Source: Hydrogenovibrio crunogenus (GTDB taxonomy: Bacteria; Pseudomonadota; Gammaproteobacteria; Thiomicrospirales; Thiomicrospiraceae). From it: 64,000 nucleotides of DNA. The position numbers were made by a program, and so were the translations under genes. The notes beneath the pieces were generated by a model, which saw only the letters and a program-made list of their open reading frames with translations, ran no database searches and was not told where the DNA came from. The stretch covers positions 1,674,001 to 1,738,000 of the forward strand of contig NZ_CP032096.1 in NCBI RefSeq assembly GCF_004786015.1. The letters are read 5' to 3'. Below, piece by piece: positions 18,227 to 27,507 of this stretch (within the stretch, counting starts at the first letter, position 1; each line of letters opens with the position of its first letter).

Positions 18227-19504
18227 TTAAACCTTAACGTTATCTAACGCTTGTTCAATGTCTGCCAGAATGTCATCGATATGCTCAATACCAACAGACA
18301 GTCTGACCAAATCTTCTGAAACGCCCGCTTTTTCAAGCTCTTCCGCACTTAATTGTCGATGGGTCGTTGTCGCAGGATGACAGGCTAATGACTTCGCATC
18401 ACCGATATTGACCAAACGTAAAATCATTTGTAACGCATCAATGAACTGACCGCCGGCTTCACGTCCACCTTTTATGCCAAAACTTAAAATGCCCGAAGCC
18501 AACCCTTTTGTCGTTTTTTGGCAAATACTATGGTATTTGTCATTCGGTAACGCCGCATAATTGACCCAGGATACTTTAGGATGTTGTTGTAAGTACTCTG
18601 CCACTTTTAATGCATTTTCGCAATGACGTTCCATTCGCAACCCAAGTGTTTCCAAACCTTGCATCAACAAAAATGCACTGTGAGGTGCCAATGCGGCGCC
18701 CGTATTACGCAAAGGCACGACACGACAGCGTGCAATGAAAGCCGCCGCGCCAATATCACGCGTATACACCACGCCGTGATAAGACGGATCAGGCTCGTTC
18801 AACATTGGAAAACGCTCTTTATTCTCCACCCAATCAAACTTTCCTGAATCGATCACAATGCCGCCAATGGTGGTACCGTGTCCACCAATAAATTTCGTCA
18901 AGGAATGGATCACAATATCTGCCCCCAACTCAAAAGGACGACACAAAAAAGGGGTTGCGACGGTATTATCGACCATCAAGGGGACACCGTGTTTATGACC
19001 AATCTCGGCCAACTTTGCGACATCGACCACATTACCGGCAGGATTCCCAATCGACTCACAAAAAATCGCTCGGGTATTTTCATCAATGGCGGCTTCAAAT
19101 GCGTCAAAATCGTCTGCAGGAATCATTCGAACCTCAATTCCTTGTCGCGGCAAGGTGTGCGCAAACAGGTTATAGGTCCCGCCGTATAATTGACTCGTAC
19201 TGACAATGTTATCGCCAGCTTGGGCAATCGTTTGAATGGCATAAGTAATGGCAGACATTCCCGATGCAACCGCTAATGCGGCTACGCCACCCTCCATTTC
19301 CGCCATCCGTTTTTCTAAAACATCGTTGGTCGGATTCATAATGCGACTATAAATATTACCGGGTACTTTCAAATCAAATAAGTCTGCACCGTGCTGAGTG
19401 TTATCAAACGTGTAAGAGGTGGTTTGGTAAATCGGCACTGCCGCTGCCTTGGTTGTCGCCTCAGATTCATAACCATGATGTAACGCAATTGATTCAAGTT
19501 TCAT
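18227..19504 (-). CDS. metY: O-acetylhomoserine sulfhydrylase (Cys/Met metabolism PLP enzyme)
   Basis: Uses sulfide and O-acetylhomoserine to make homocysteine, a direct sulfide-assimilating step that fits a sulfur oxidiser. The 425-residue protein belongs to the Cys/Met PLP family. It has YTFDNTQHGADLF, the phosphate-binding SGMSAITYAI, VDNTVATPFLCRP and the PLP lysine K204 in SLTKFIGGHG. The long insertion after the lysine distinguishes the sulfhydrylase from cystathionine gamma-synthase. An O-succinylhomoserine variant cannot be excluded. Confidence 0.92.
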   Translation of the reverse strand: MKLESIALHHGYESEATTKAAAVPIYQTTSYTFDNTQHGADLFDLKVPGNIYSRIMNPTNDVLEKRMAEMEGGVAALAVASGMSAITYAIQTIAQAGDNIVSTSQLYGGTYNLFAHTLPRQGIEVRMIPADDFDAFEAAIDENTRAIFCESIGNPAGNVVDVAKLAEIGHKHGVPLMVDNTVATPFLCRPFELGADIVIHSLTKFIGGHGTTIGGIVIDSGKFDWVENKERFPMLNEPDPSYHGVVYTRDIGAAAFIARCRVVPLRNTGAALAPHSAFLLMQGLETLGLRMERHCENALKVAEYLQQHPKVSWVNYAALPNDKYHSICQKTTKGLASGILSFGIKGGREAGGQFIDALQMILRLVNIGDAKSLACHPATTTHRQLSAEELEKAGVSEDLVRLSVGIEHIDDILADIEQALDNVKV

Positions 19505-19587
19505 CCATATCCTTCCTGTGTTTTATTATTTTTGAGTCGTGAATAAGAATCCTAGAATGCTTTTTAATAGCTGTCAAATGAAAGCTT

Positions 19588-20766
19588 TTAACCTGTTCTT
19601 GAAATCTTTTCATTTTGATCAGATTCAATCCATTTCTGCGCAATAAGCATTGCAAACACAATGGCAACAGCACTGATACCAAAAGCTAAATAAGCGCCAC
19701 CATCATGCCAGGCATATCCTGCAATCAACATCCCTAAAGCACCACCAACACCATGACTGGCTGAAGCATACACTGCCTGACCTCTGCTTTGGTTATCGCC
19801 TCGAAAATGATGATCAATCAAATAAATGGCGGCCGCATGAAACAATCCATAACTGGCGGCATGCAGTGTTTGTGCGAACACCAGTAAAATCAATGACTCG
19901 GGTACCAAAGGAATCATAACCCAGCGTAATAAAGTCAGAATCAAACTGAACATCAATAAGAATTTGACGGAGTAACGTTGAAAAAGCGGCACCATCCAAA
20001 AAAATACCGCAATTTCAGCAATGACCCCTACAGCCCACAGCCAAGCTATCAGCGTTTTACTGTACCCATAATCCGACAAAAAGATACTGTAAAAACTGTA
20101 ATAGGTGCCATGCGAAAATTGAATTAAGATACTCACAACCAACAAACTGGCGACCCAGGGTTGTTGCACAACTTTAAAAAAAGAAGCGCTTGATTCTTTT
20201 TTGAACGACCGCCCTTGTTCTTTCACCCAAAAAGTCGCCAACCAGATAATCAGTGCTAACAGAGATAACAACCAAGGAAAGGTTTGAATGGCAAAGACAT
20301 CGATTTGCCATCCCACCCACAATACCGCAACGATAAAGCCAACTGACCCCCACAGACGCACCAGACCATACCGCTCTTTAACACCGTACAAGTTTTTGAA
20401 AGTATAGGACTCAAACAAAGGTAAGGCAGCATGGAAGAAAAAGCTGAACCCAAAGACAGTAAGCAGCAAACCGATAAAAGAGTGGTAATACACTAATCCA
20501 AAAGAAAACAACAACGTCAGGAAGGCGGTCCATCTAAGCCAGCGAATGGTTTCGCCCGTTCGATCTGCCCACCACCCTAAAACATTCGGAGCCACGATTT
20601 TGGTGCCAATAAACACCGCCATCAGTTGGCCGATCTGAATGGCATTAAACCCTAACGATTGATAATACAAACCAATATAGGGAATTAAGGCGCCAAACAG
20701 CATGAAATAGAAAAAATAAAAACTGGAAAGTTTTGGGTAGGCAGCTCGGTAATGCTGATCAGGCAT
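19588..20766 (-). CDS. MFS transporter (HcaT/MFS_1-like)
   Basis: A 392-residue inner-membrane protein with about 12 hydrophobic segments. The N-terminal pattern SSFYFFYFMLFGALIPYIGLYYQSLGF and GWWADRTGETIRW match the HcaT/LacY-related MFS_1-like group annotated as phenylpropionate or nucleoside permeases; the real substrate is unknown. The start at 20766 has GAGG upstream; an extension to 20799 adds 11 hydrophobic residues without a ribosome site. It lies between aroC and metY on the same strand, with a strong hairpin separating it from aroC. Confidence 0.82.
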   Translation of the reverse strand: MPDQHYRAAYPKLSSFYFFYFMLFGALIPYIGLYYQSLGFNAIQIGQLMAVFIGTKIVAPNVLGWWADRTGETIRWLRWTAFLTLLFSFGLVYYHSFIGLLLTVFGFSFFFHAALPLFESYTFKNLYGVKERYGLVRLWGSVGFIVAVLWVGWQIDVFAIQTFPWLLSLLALIIWLATFWVKEQGRSFKKESSASFFKVVQQPWVASLLVVSILIQFSHGTYYSFYSIFLSDYGYSKTLIAWLWAVGVIAEIAVFFWMVPLFQRYSVKFLLMFSLILTLLRWVMIPLVPESLILLVFAQTLHAASYGLFHAAAIYLIDHHFRGDNQSRGQAVYASASHGVGGALGMLIAGYAWHDGGAYLAFGISAVAIVFAMLIAQKWIESDQNEKISRTG

Positions 20767-20810
20767 GAAAAACCTCAAAAAGGTTAAAAATAACAGCAAT
20801 CATAAAATCA

Positions 20811-20849
20811 CCCCTTTCTTGAACCCAATCGCGCGTTCAAAGAAAGGGG
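20811..20849 (-). terminator. aroC terminator
   Basis: CCCCTTTCTTTGAAC pairs with GTTCAAGAAAGGGG (one bulged base). A TGATTTTATG stretch follows on the minus strand. It lies 13 bases after the aroC stop. Confidence 0.7.
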
Positions 20850-20861
20850 AATACACCACGC

Positions 20862-21962
20862 TTAGGTTTCAGGGTGTGCCAAGTCCATGACTGGAGGAAT
20901 CACATCCCCGTTTTGAGCACGATTACGCATAAAATGATCCATCAAAACTAACGCCACTTTTGCTTCCGCAATCGGGGTGGCACGAATACCCACACAAGGG
21001 TCGTGGCGCCCTTTCGTGACCATTTCAATGGCCTCCCCTTCAGTATTAATGCTTCGACCAGGCGTCATAATACTAGAGGTTGGTTTCAAAGCAATGTGTG
21101 CCACAATATCCTGTCCGGTAGAAATGCCGCCTAAAATACCGCCGGCATGATTGGAAACGAACCCCTCCGGTGTCATTTCATCTCGATGTTCCGTCCCACG
21201 TTGTGCCGCCACGGCAAACCCGTCACCAATCTCGACCCCTTTTACCGCATTGATACTCATCAGCGCATGGGCTAAATCGGCATCTAGCCGATCAAACACC
21301 GGCTCACCCAGACCCACAGGTACATTTTTCGCAATAATAGAGATCTTAGCCCCAACAGAATCTTTCTGCTTTAGCAGGTTATCCATGTACTGGCGAATTT
21401 CTTCTTGCTTGTTTTTATCCGGACAAAAATATTCATTATCGTTATCAAATGGCCAGGAAACATGGTCGACCGTAATCGGACCCAACTGAGACAGGTAGCC
21501 TTTAATTTCAATTCCAAGGCGTTCTTTCAGGTATTTTTTCGCCACGGCACCTGCTGCAACCCGCATGGCCGTTTCGCGCGCAGAAGAGCGCCCGCCGCCA
21601 CGATAGTCTCGGATACCGTATTTTTGGGTATAGGTATAATCGGCATGCGCCGGACGAAACGTTTCCGCTACTTTTGAATAGTCTTTTGAACGTTGATCAG
21701 TATTGTGAATCATTAAACCAATCGGCGTACCGGTGGTTTTGCCTTCAAACACACCGGACAAAATCTGTACTTTATCGTCTTCACGACGGGCAGTCGCATG
21801 CTTTGAGGTACCCGGCTTGCGACGATCCAATTCAATCTGAATGTCTTCTTCCGACAGTTCCATCCCCGGCGGGCAGCCATCTATGATGGCGCCTAATGCA
21901 ATGCCATGACTTTCGCCAAACGTGGTGACACGAAAATTTTGTCCTAATGTATTACCCGACAT
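20862..21962 (-). CDS. aroC: Chorismate synthase
   Basis: Final shikimate-pathway step, turning EPSP into chorismate with reduced FMN. The 366-residue protein carries all three family signatures: [18 protein letters not shown] near residue 17, the arginine-rich [14 protein letters not shown] around 123-136, and the late [16 protein letters not shown]. It is divergent from the thioesterase gene, with overlapping TATAAT-type boxes in the 109-base gap. Confidence 0.97.
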   Translation of the reverse strand: MSGNTLGQNFRVTTFGESHGIALGAIIDGCPPGMELSEEDIQIELDRRKPGTSKHATARREDDKVQILSGVFEGKTTGTPIGLMIHNTDQRSKDYSKVAETFRPAHADYTYTQKYGIRDYRGGGRSSARETAMRVAAGAVAKKYLKERLGIEIKGYLSQLGPITVDHVSWPFDNDNEYFCPDKNKQEEIRQYMDNLLKQKDSVGAKISIIAKNVPVGLGEPVFDRLDADLAHALMSINAVKGVEIGDGFAVAAQRGTEHRDEMTPEGFVSNHAGGILGGISTGQDIVAHIALKPTSSIMTPGRSINTEGEAIEMVTKGRHDPCVGIRATPIAEAKVALVLMDHFMRNRAQNGDVIPPVMDLAHPET

Positions 21963-22071
21963 AACGTATTTCTCAAATCGCTTTAATATTATAATCTGTG
22001 CATTATACTAGACCAGCCCAAGCGCACTCAAAATTATCTCTTTCAATTTACGTAAAAAACGGCTTTTATTT

Positions 22072-22494
22072 ATGAAATGGCAGCATCCCTCACCATTTAT
22101 TTTAGAACATACCGTCTCAGAAGAAGATTTGGATTTTCTTCGACACGTGAATAATAAAAAATATTTAAATTGGCTTGAGTGGGTTTCTTGGCAACACAGC
22201 CTGTCTGTTGGCATTGACCAGGCATTACAGCAGAAAGTTGGCAAAATCATGGTGGTTAAGCAGCATGAATTGAATTACCACGCGGGTTGTTTTTTAGACG
22301 ATGAGCTGCTTATTGGCACTTGGGTTGGAGAGCAAATCGGTTGTTGTCAGCGTAAGCGTTTTTATCAAATTTTTAGAAAATCAGATCAACGCTTGGTGTT
22401 CTCAGGTCACACACTATGGGCGTGCATGGACTTAAAAACCTATCGCGCCAGCGTCATTCCTGACGAGTTTATCCAACCCTATCTTAAACATTGA
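22072..22494 (+). CDS. Acyl-CoA thioesterase, 4HBT hot-dog family
   Basis: A 140-residue single hot-dog-fold protein. The region EEDLDFLRHVNNKKYLNWLEW matches the FabM/YbgC-type active-site helix with conserved HVNN and Tyr. The substrate is unknown. It has no signal peptide, so it is cytoplasmic. It ends only 4 bases before the convergent stop of the next gene, with no terminator seen between them. Confidence 0.82.
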   Translation: MKWQHPSPFILEHTVSEEDLDFLRHVNNKKYLNWLEWVSWQHSLSVGIDQALQQKVGKIMVVKQHELNYHAGCFLDDELLIGTWVGEQIGCCQRKRFYQIFRKSDQRLVFSGHTLWACMDLKTYRASVIPDEFIQPYLKH

Positions 22495-22498
22495 CGGC

Positions 22499-22885
22499 TT
22501 ATTGGTCGGACAGCGTGACAATCAGTCCTTTATTAGAAAACCAATACCCGCGCCCCATGCCGCTATTCGCCATCGTACCGGGAATATTGTGTTGCCCTCT
22601 TAGTACAGTTCCAACCGGCACGGCTTCACCTTGATGAAAGCATTTTGGCGTTTCCAAGCTGTATTCATAGCGTCGATGGTTCTTATTTAGGACTGCTTTG
22701 CCTTTAATAATGCACCCTTTCGCTTTGCCACTGATGACTTTCAATTTTACTGGCAAAGGATTTTGCTGCGTGGCTTCACCATACAGGCCATTTAAGAAAA
22801 TCGCTTCAGTATCGGAGGCTTGGGCAGACAAAATACCTCCAAACAGACTGAATACAACGCCATAACCAAGCTCTTTAATACGCAT
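22499..22885 (-). CDS. Hypothetical secreted protein
   Basis: A 128-residue protein I do not recognise. A signal peptide is clear (MRIKELGYGVVFSLFGGILSAQA, cleavage near residue 23). The mature part is mostly beta-like, with two cysteines (in KGCIIKG and PKCFHQG) that could form a disulfide in the periplasm. The text between them (VLNKNHRRYEYSLETP) and the IPGTMANSGMGRGYWFS end give no family match I can name. It is convergent with the thioesterase and preceded by a 160-base gap holding its own promoter. Confidence 0.65.
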   Translation of the reverse strand: MRIKELGYGVVFSLFGGILSAQASDTEAIFLNGLYGEATQQNPLPVKLKVISGKAKGCIIKGKAVLNKNHRRYEYSLETPKCFHQGEAVPVGTVLRGQHNIPGTMANSGMGRGYWFSNKGLIVTLSDQ

Positions 22886-23045
22886 AGCAAATCCCCTTTT
22901 GTAATACGCTTGCCTTGCTGCTGAACACCAACGTCAAAGCAGTTGTCTAAAACAGACAAAGTCTATCCTACTGTGTTTCACTCATAAAATAACAATAGAA
23001 TATTATGAGATGCTAATAAACTTAAGTAATACCTCTCACATTTAT

Positions 23046-24086
23046 TTATGGAGAAGGGATGGTGTATTGTGCGTGAATGCGTTCAATTTGATGCAATGTT
23101 TCGTCATCCAGTGTCACATTGATGGAGTCAATATTTTCCTTTAGTTGTGCCATCGTGGTTGCGCCGATGATGTTGGCTGACAAAAACGGACGGCTGTTCA
23201 CAAATGCTAAGGCCAACAGGGTTGGCGTCAACCCGTTACCATGCGCCAATGCAGCATACAACTCCGTCGCTTTCACGGCATTATTATTGGAGTAGCGATC
23301 ATAGCCCGGAAATAAATTCAAACGGGCATTTTCAGCCGCCGTTCCGTTTAAGTATTTACCACTTAGCACCCCAAACCCTAACGGTGAATAGGCTAATAAC
23401 CCCACGTCTTCACGGTGTGATACTTCTGCTAACCCGACTTCATAGCTTCGATTTAACAAACTGTATGGGTTTTGAACCGTAACGATTTTTTCCAACCCTA
23501 AACGTTCTGCCGTTTCGATGAATTTCATCGTGCCCCAAGGCGTTTCGTTCGACAAACCGATATGACGAATTTTGCCTTGCTTCACAAAATCACTCAGAAC
23601 TTCCAATGTTTCTTCAATCGGGGTAAAAACATCTTCGTCGGCAGGTGTATAACCCAGATCGCCAAAGAAATTAGTCTGTCTTTCCGGCCAATGCAATTGA
23701 TACAAATCAAGGTAATCCGTTTGAAGGCGCTTTAGAGACCCTTCCAAAGCCGCCGTAATATGCGCCCGATTGAATTTTGTTTTACCGTCACGAATATGAA
23801 GGGAAAGATCTGAAGGTCCGGCAATTTTCGAAGCCAACACGATCTCATTACGTTTTCCGGTTTTGGTCAACCAATGCCCAATGATTTCTTCAGTCTTTCC
23901 ATAAGTTTCCGCACGAGGAGGCACCGCATAAAGCTCGGCCGTATCCCAGAAATTCACTCCCTGTGACAGCGCATAATCCATTTGCTCAAACGCTTCTGCC
24001 TGGGTATTTTGTTCGCCCCATGTCATCGTGCCTAAACAAATACGGCTGACTTGGATATCAGAGTGTCCTAACGTGTTATAAATCAT
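23046..24086 (-). CDS. tas: Aldo/keto reductase, Tas family
   Basis: NADP-dependent aldo-keto reductase of 346 residues. The catalytic tetrad is visible as Asp48 and Tyr53 (in DTAELY), Lys87 (ASKIAGP) and His near 131 (LYQLHWPER). The opening GTMTWGEQNTQAEAFEQMDYAL, with a PPRAETYGKTEEIIG insert, is the Tas/NADP(H)-dependent subgroup. Its physiological substrate is unknown. It follows the C-S lyase gene on the same strand, with a terminator hairpin in between. Confidence 0.9.
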   Translation of the reverse strand: MIYNTLGHSDIQVSRICLGTMTWGEQNTQAEAFEQMDYALSQGVNFWDTAELYAVPPRAETYGKTEEIIGHWLTKTGKRNEIVLASKIAGPSDLSLHIRDGKTKFNRAHITAALEGSLKRLQTDYLDLYQLHWPERQTNFFGDLGYTPADEDVFTPIEETLEVLSDFVKQGKIRHIGLSNETPWGTMKFIETAERLGLEKIVTVQNPYSLLNRSYEVGLAEVSHREDVGLLAYSPLGFGVLSGKYLNGTAAENARLNLFPGYDRYSNNNAVKATELYAALAHGNGLTPTLLALAFVNSRPFLSANIIGATTMAQLKENIDSINVTLDDETLHQIERIHAQYTIPSP

Positions 24087-24128
24087 GCAAACTCCTTGAT
24101 GAAAATTCCATTATTAGATAAAAACCAC

Positions 24129-24155
24129 AAAAAAACGGCCAGGCCTGGCTATTTT
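24129..24155 (-). terminator. Terminator of the C-S lyase gene, overlapping its stop codon
   Basis: Core 24139-24148 forms a stem whose 5' arm contains the last coding bases and the TAG stop (24149-24151). A T7 run follows on the minus strand. Coding end and terminator are therefore the same bases. Confidence 0.85.
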
Positions 24156-25336
24156 GGCAACGTATTTGATGTAATCGCTTGTTTAAGCTGGGCAAGGGCT
24201 TGAGTCAATGTCTCTTCTGGAACGGCTAAATTCATTCGCATAAATCCTTTGCCGGCTTTGCCGAAACTTTCACCGTCATTCAACCCCAGCTTCGCATTGT
24301 AAACCAGCCAGTCTTTCAACGCCTCTTGGGACTCAAAAATGGCTGAAAAGTCCAGCCAAACCAAATAAGAAGCCTCCGGTATCATTACTTTTACCTGAGG
24401 TAAAAAACGATGAAAAAAGGTTTTCACGCGCTCAATATTTTCTAAAAAATACTGTAATAACTGATCACGATATTGACGGCCCTCGTCTGAATAAGCCGCT
24501 TGCGTTGCTAGATAACCAAACAAGTTCAAATCTTGAATGGCATTGGCTTGGCAAATTTTCAAGTAAGCCGCTTTTAACTCCGGATTGGCGATAATGGCAT
24601 AGCCGATCTGCAACCCACCCAAATTAAAGGTTTTACCGGGAGAGCTCAACGTAACGGTGTTGTTTTGACTTTCTTCTGTTATAGATGCCATCGGAATATG
24701 CTGATGCTCTGGATACGTCATATCCGCATGAATTTCATCCGACACCACAACCACGTCATGTTTTAAACAAATCGCTGCGAGTTTTTCCAGTTCCGATTTT
24801 AACCAAACCCGTCCAGAAGGGTTCTGAGGGTTACAAAACAAAAATAATTTCACTTGGTGATCGATGATTTTTTGTTCAAAAACGTCAAAATCAATTTCAT
24901 AACGATCGTTTTGCAATATCAATGGCGCTTCGACACACTGACGACTTTCAATTGCCGAAGCCGTCAAAAAAGGGGGATAAACCGGAGGCTGAACCAAAAT
25001 GGCATCGCCGGGATTCGTAAACGCAGAAACGGCCATAAAAAACCCATTCGCAACATTATGGGTAAACACAATATCAGAGGAATCAACCTCATAATAATAC
25101 TGCGCTTGCCAATCTACAATTGATTGATACAGTGAATCTGGCATATGGTTATACCCTAGAATGGGATGCTCCAGACGCTTCTTCAACACCTCTAATATGA
25201 AAGAGGGGGTAGGCAAATCCTGATCTGCCACCCACATGGGCAACACATCGTCCGTACCAAACAGTTTTTGGCGCAACTCATACTTTTCCGCATCCGTACC
25301 CAACCGGGAGATAGAATTGATAAATTCCACTTTCAT
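24149..25336 (-). CDS. PatB/MalY-type cystathionine beta-lyase or C-S lyase
   Basis: A fold-type I PLP enzyme of 395 residues. It carries MWVADQDLPTPSFI near the N-terminus, FTHNVANGFFMAVSAFT, CNPQNPSGRVW, SDEIHAD and the PLP lysine K235 in SSPGKTFNLGGL, the MalY/PatB pattern. Family members cleave C-S bonds in cystathionine or cysteine conjugates. Directly upstream on the same strand, with no gap, is ovoA, whose product (a cysteine-histidine sulfoxide conjugate) needs a PLP lyase (OvoB) to release the thiol. This enzyme is therefore a good OvoB candidate by position and family, which is inference. Confidence 0.88.
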   Translation of the reverse strand: MKVEFINSISRLGTDAEKYELRQKLFGTDDVLPMWVADQDLPTPSFILEVLKKRLEHPILGYNHMPDSLYQSIVDWQAQYYYEVDSSDIVFTHNVANGFFMAVSAFTNPGDAILVQPPVYPPFLTASAIESRQCVEAPLILQNDRYEIDFDVFEQKIIDHQVKLFLFCNPQNPSGRVWLKSELEKLAAICLKHDVVVVSDEIHADMTYPEHQHIPMASITEESQNNTVTLSSPGKTFNLGGLQIGYAIIANPELKAAYLKICQANAIQDLNLFGYLATQAAYSDEGRQYRDQLLQYFLENIERVKTFFHRFLPQVKVMIPEASYLVWLDFSAIFESQEALKDWLVYNAKLGLNDGESFGKAGKGFMRMNLAVPEETLTQALAQLKQAITSNTLPK

Positions 25337-27349
25337 TTAAGATTTCTTTTTCCAAAACGTCACTTCAGACAATGTGTGCTGGTACTTACGTTGTGTTTCT
25401 CGAATAACAAAGGGCAATTCTAGCGGCGTTTTCATTAACTCGAATTCCGCATCCAATATCTTATGCAACCCTTCTAAGGTGGTGACATTTTCACCACTGT
25501 CAGGGTCTTTATATCCCCCAATCCAATGCTCTTTGGCAGTAAATTCCTCCAACCAAGTATAAGGCGATGCCAACATCAGAATCCCGCCGGCATTCAACCG
25601 CTCATGAATCATTTTCAAGAAACGGTTCGGTTCATACAAACGATCAATCAAATTGACCGCCACAACCATATCATACCCGCTTAAATGAGGTTTCAAGTTA
25701 GCCGCATCCTGTTGTAAGAACTCACAACGCGACGTAACGGCCGCTAACCCTAAGTCCGCCAATGTTTGTTCTTTAAAATCAACAATCTCACCTTCCACGG
25801 GCAAAGTGTAAAGTACCGACCCGGTCTCTTTTAATTGATTCGCCACTTGAATGAAACGAGCCGAAAAGTCCAACCCCGTCACCTGTGCAAAATAATGCGC
25901 TAACTCAAAACTGGCTCGCCCAACTGAGCACCCCACTTCCAAAACACTTAAATCATCACGCCCGGCAAAATCACTATCCGACTGAATCATTTGAATTGCT
26001 AATTCAGCATAGGCTTGAGCAAAATTAGCAACACCAAAGTGCTCTTCTCCATAGTGAAATTCACAATATTGCGATACCAACGCATCGGTCTCATAGGTGG
26101 AAAAATGGGTTTGCACTTTCTCTGCCGACTCGATATAACGAAACCCAGCATGCTGGAAAAAATGACGACGAAATGCATAACGTGAATGTCCGTTGATTTC
26201 ATTGCCGGTCGAGATCCAGCTGCCGCCTTTAAACAAATTGTGCTGATTATCAAATGTGGGCGTCGTGAAATCATCGTATAGGGGATGCACCTTAAAGCTT
26301 TCATAAGGATAAATCGGGGTTTGCGTCCATTGCCAGACATTCCCGATTACGTCAAAAAAATCGCCCGTTTCAAATTGGTTAACAGGTATCGATGAGGCAT
26401 ATTGCTGTAAATTGATGTTCGCCTCTGACTGATAAGAAAGCGCATCAGTGTGATCACGCAACCGTAAATATTCATCTTCGCTGGGAAGCCGAATCGGGCG
26501 CCCCGTTTCATGACCTTTCCAGTTACAAAAAGCGTGCGCTTCCAGATAATTGACCTCAACCGGCCAATCCCAAGGCATTGGAATTTCTTCGGTCATACAG
26601 CGTAGCCACCAATCTTCCCCTTTCTTAACCCAAAAGGTTGGATGCTTATCAGGCGTAAATTGTCGCCAACGATTCCCCTCTTCATCCCAATATTCTGGAT
26701 TGTCATAGCCGCCGGCTTCCAAAAAGGCCAAAAACTCCTGGTTGGAAACCAAAAAGGCGGCCGCTTTAAATGTACTTACTTCCGCTTGGTGCATGCCGTA
26801 CTCATTATCCCAGCCATAAGTCTCTGCTGGATCCTGATGATTAATCTGCACTTCTCCAGCCGGCACTTCAAACAAAATATTTTCCGGAGCATCATCACTG
26901 TCCGGACAAACTGGAAATAGTGGGTGAGGCTTCACAAAGTGAATCGGCAACTGCCGAATCAGCACCGATGAGGTTTCTAAATGAATACGCTCATGTTCAA
27001 TCCCCATCATGATGGGCCACATTGGGCTTTCCCAATCAATCGGCAGACTGAAGTCAATCGTATCAATCAAGTGATTCACGGCATCCCGCACCTGATTTCG
27101 ATACTCGCGAACAGCTTCCACGCTTGGCCAGTCGTAATGTGTTTCGTCCAAATCATCCCAAGACATTTCATCCACCCCGATGGCGCACATCGACTCAATT
27201 TCAGGATTGATACGATTAGGTAGCAATTTGGCTAACAACAATTTATTTACAAAAAAAGTGGCCGTATGACCGAAATAAAAAATTAAAGGATGACGAAGTT
27301 CACAGGGTCTTTCATAAAAAGCATCCTCGGCTGTGAGGGTTTCAAACAA
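25337..27349 (-). CDS. ovoA: 5-histidylcysteine sulfoxide synthase / mercaptohistidine methyltransferase (OvoA), frame after internal TGA
   Basis: OvoA starts ovothiol A synthesis: a mononuclear iron domain couples cysteine to histidine with oxygen, and a C-terminal SAM domain methylates the mercaptohistidine. The open 670 residues hold a DinB-like part with GHTAT and IEHERIHLET (iron-binding histidines). An FGE-sulfatase-like domain with GNVWQWT and FKGGSWISTGNE follows, then a methyltransferase domain starting SVLEVGCSVGRAS. This frame begins at a TTG with no good ribosome site. Upstream, in the same frame, family-like sequence continues to an ATG at 27466 but is interrupted by TGA at 27416-27418. 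Expression may be lost, reduced or dependent on readthrough or re-initiation. The PLP lyase follows directly. Confidence 0.85.
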   Translation of the reverse strand: MFETLTAEDAFYERPCELRHPLIFYFGHTATFFVNKLLLAKLLPNRINPEIESMCAIGVDEMSWDDLDETHYDWPSVEAVREYRNQVRDAVNHLIDTIDFSLPIDWESPMWPIMMGIEHERIHLETSSVLIRQLPIHFVKPHPLFPVCPDSDDAPENILFEVPAGEVQINHQDPAETYGWDNEYGMHQAEVSTFKAAAFLVSNQEFLAFLEAGGYDNPEYWDEEGNRWRQFTPDKHPTFWVKKGEDWWLRCMTEEIPMPWDWPVEVNYLEAHAFCNWKGHETGRPIRLPSEDEYLRLRDHTDALSYQSEANINLQQYASSIPVNQFETGDFFDVIGNVWQWTQTPIYPYESFKVHPLYDDFTTPTFDNQHNLFKGGSWISTGNEINGHSRYAFRRHFFQHAGFRYIESAEKVQTHFSTYETDALVSQYCEFHYGEEHFGVANFAQAYAELAIQMIQSDSDFAGRDDLSVLEVGCSVGRASFELAHYFAQVTGLDFSARFIQVANQLKETGSVLYTLPVEGEIVDFKEQTLADLGLAAVTSRCEFLQQDAANLKPHLSGYDMVVAVNLIDRLYEPNRFLKMIHERLNAGGILMLASPYTWLEEFTAKEHWIGGYKDPDSGENVTTLEGLHKILDAEFELMKTPLELPFVIRETQRKYQHTLSEVTFWKKKS

Positions 27350-27466
27350 GGTTTCATACGCATTATAAGTCGCATTAAAATACGCTTTGATTTCAGTCCG
27401 TTTGCTACTGACCTCTCACTTATTTAAAACAATCGGTTTTGAAATTAATTCTTCTTTGCTTAACAT
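27350..27466 (-). pseudogene. ovoA: N-terminal coding segment of ovoA, interrupted by an in-frame TGA
   Basis: From ATG at 27466, preceded by a good TGGAG ribosome site, the frame reads MLSKEELISKPIVLNK. It then meets TGA (codon 17) and continues EVSSKRTEIKAYFNATYNAYE straight into the open ovoA frame. The post-stop part matches the usual OvoA opening, in which KR-EI-YF follows a glycine-containing loop. A GGA at the TGA position would restore a normal ~709-residue protein. Confidence 0.75.
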
Positions 27467-27507
27467 GAAAGCTCCACAGCTACTTTTTCATTAAAATCTT
27501 TAAAAGA

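Noticed and set aside
22499-22885. Copper or heme role for the secreted protein with two cysteines
   Set aside because: The cysteines are 20-odd residues apart with no CxxCH, CxxC or Met-rich motif, so no metal role can be supported.
27416-27418. Selenocysteine at the ovoA TGA
   Set aside because: OvoA is not known as a selenoprotein, the position aligns with Gly rather than Cys, and no obvious SECIS-like hairpin follows; a nonsense change is simpler.
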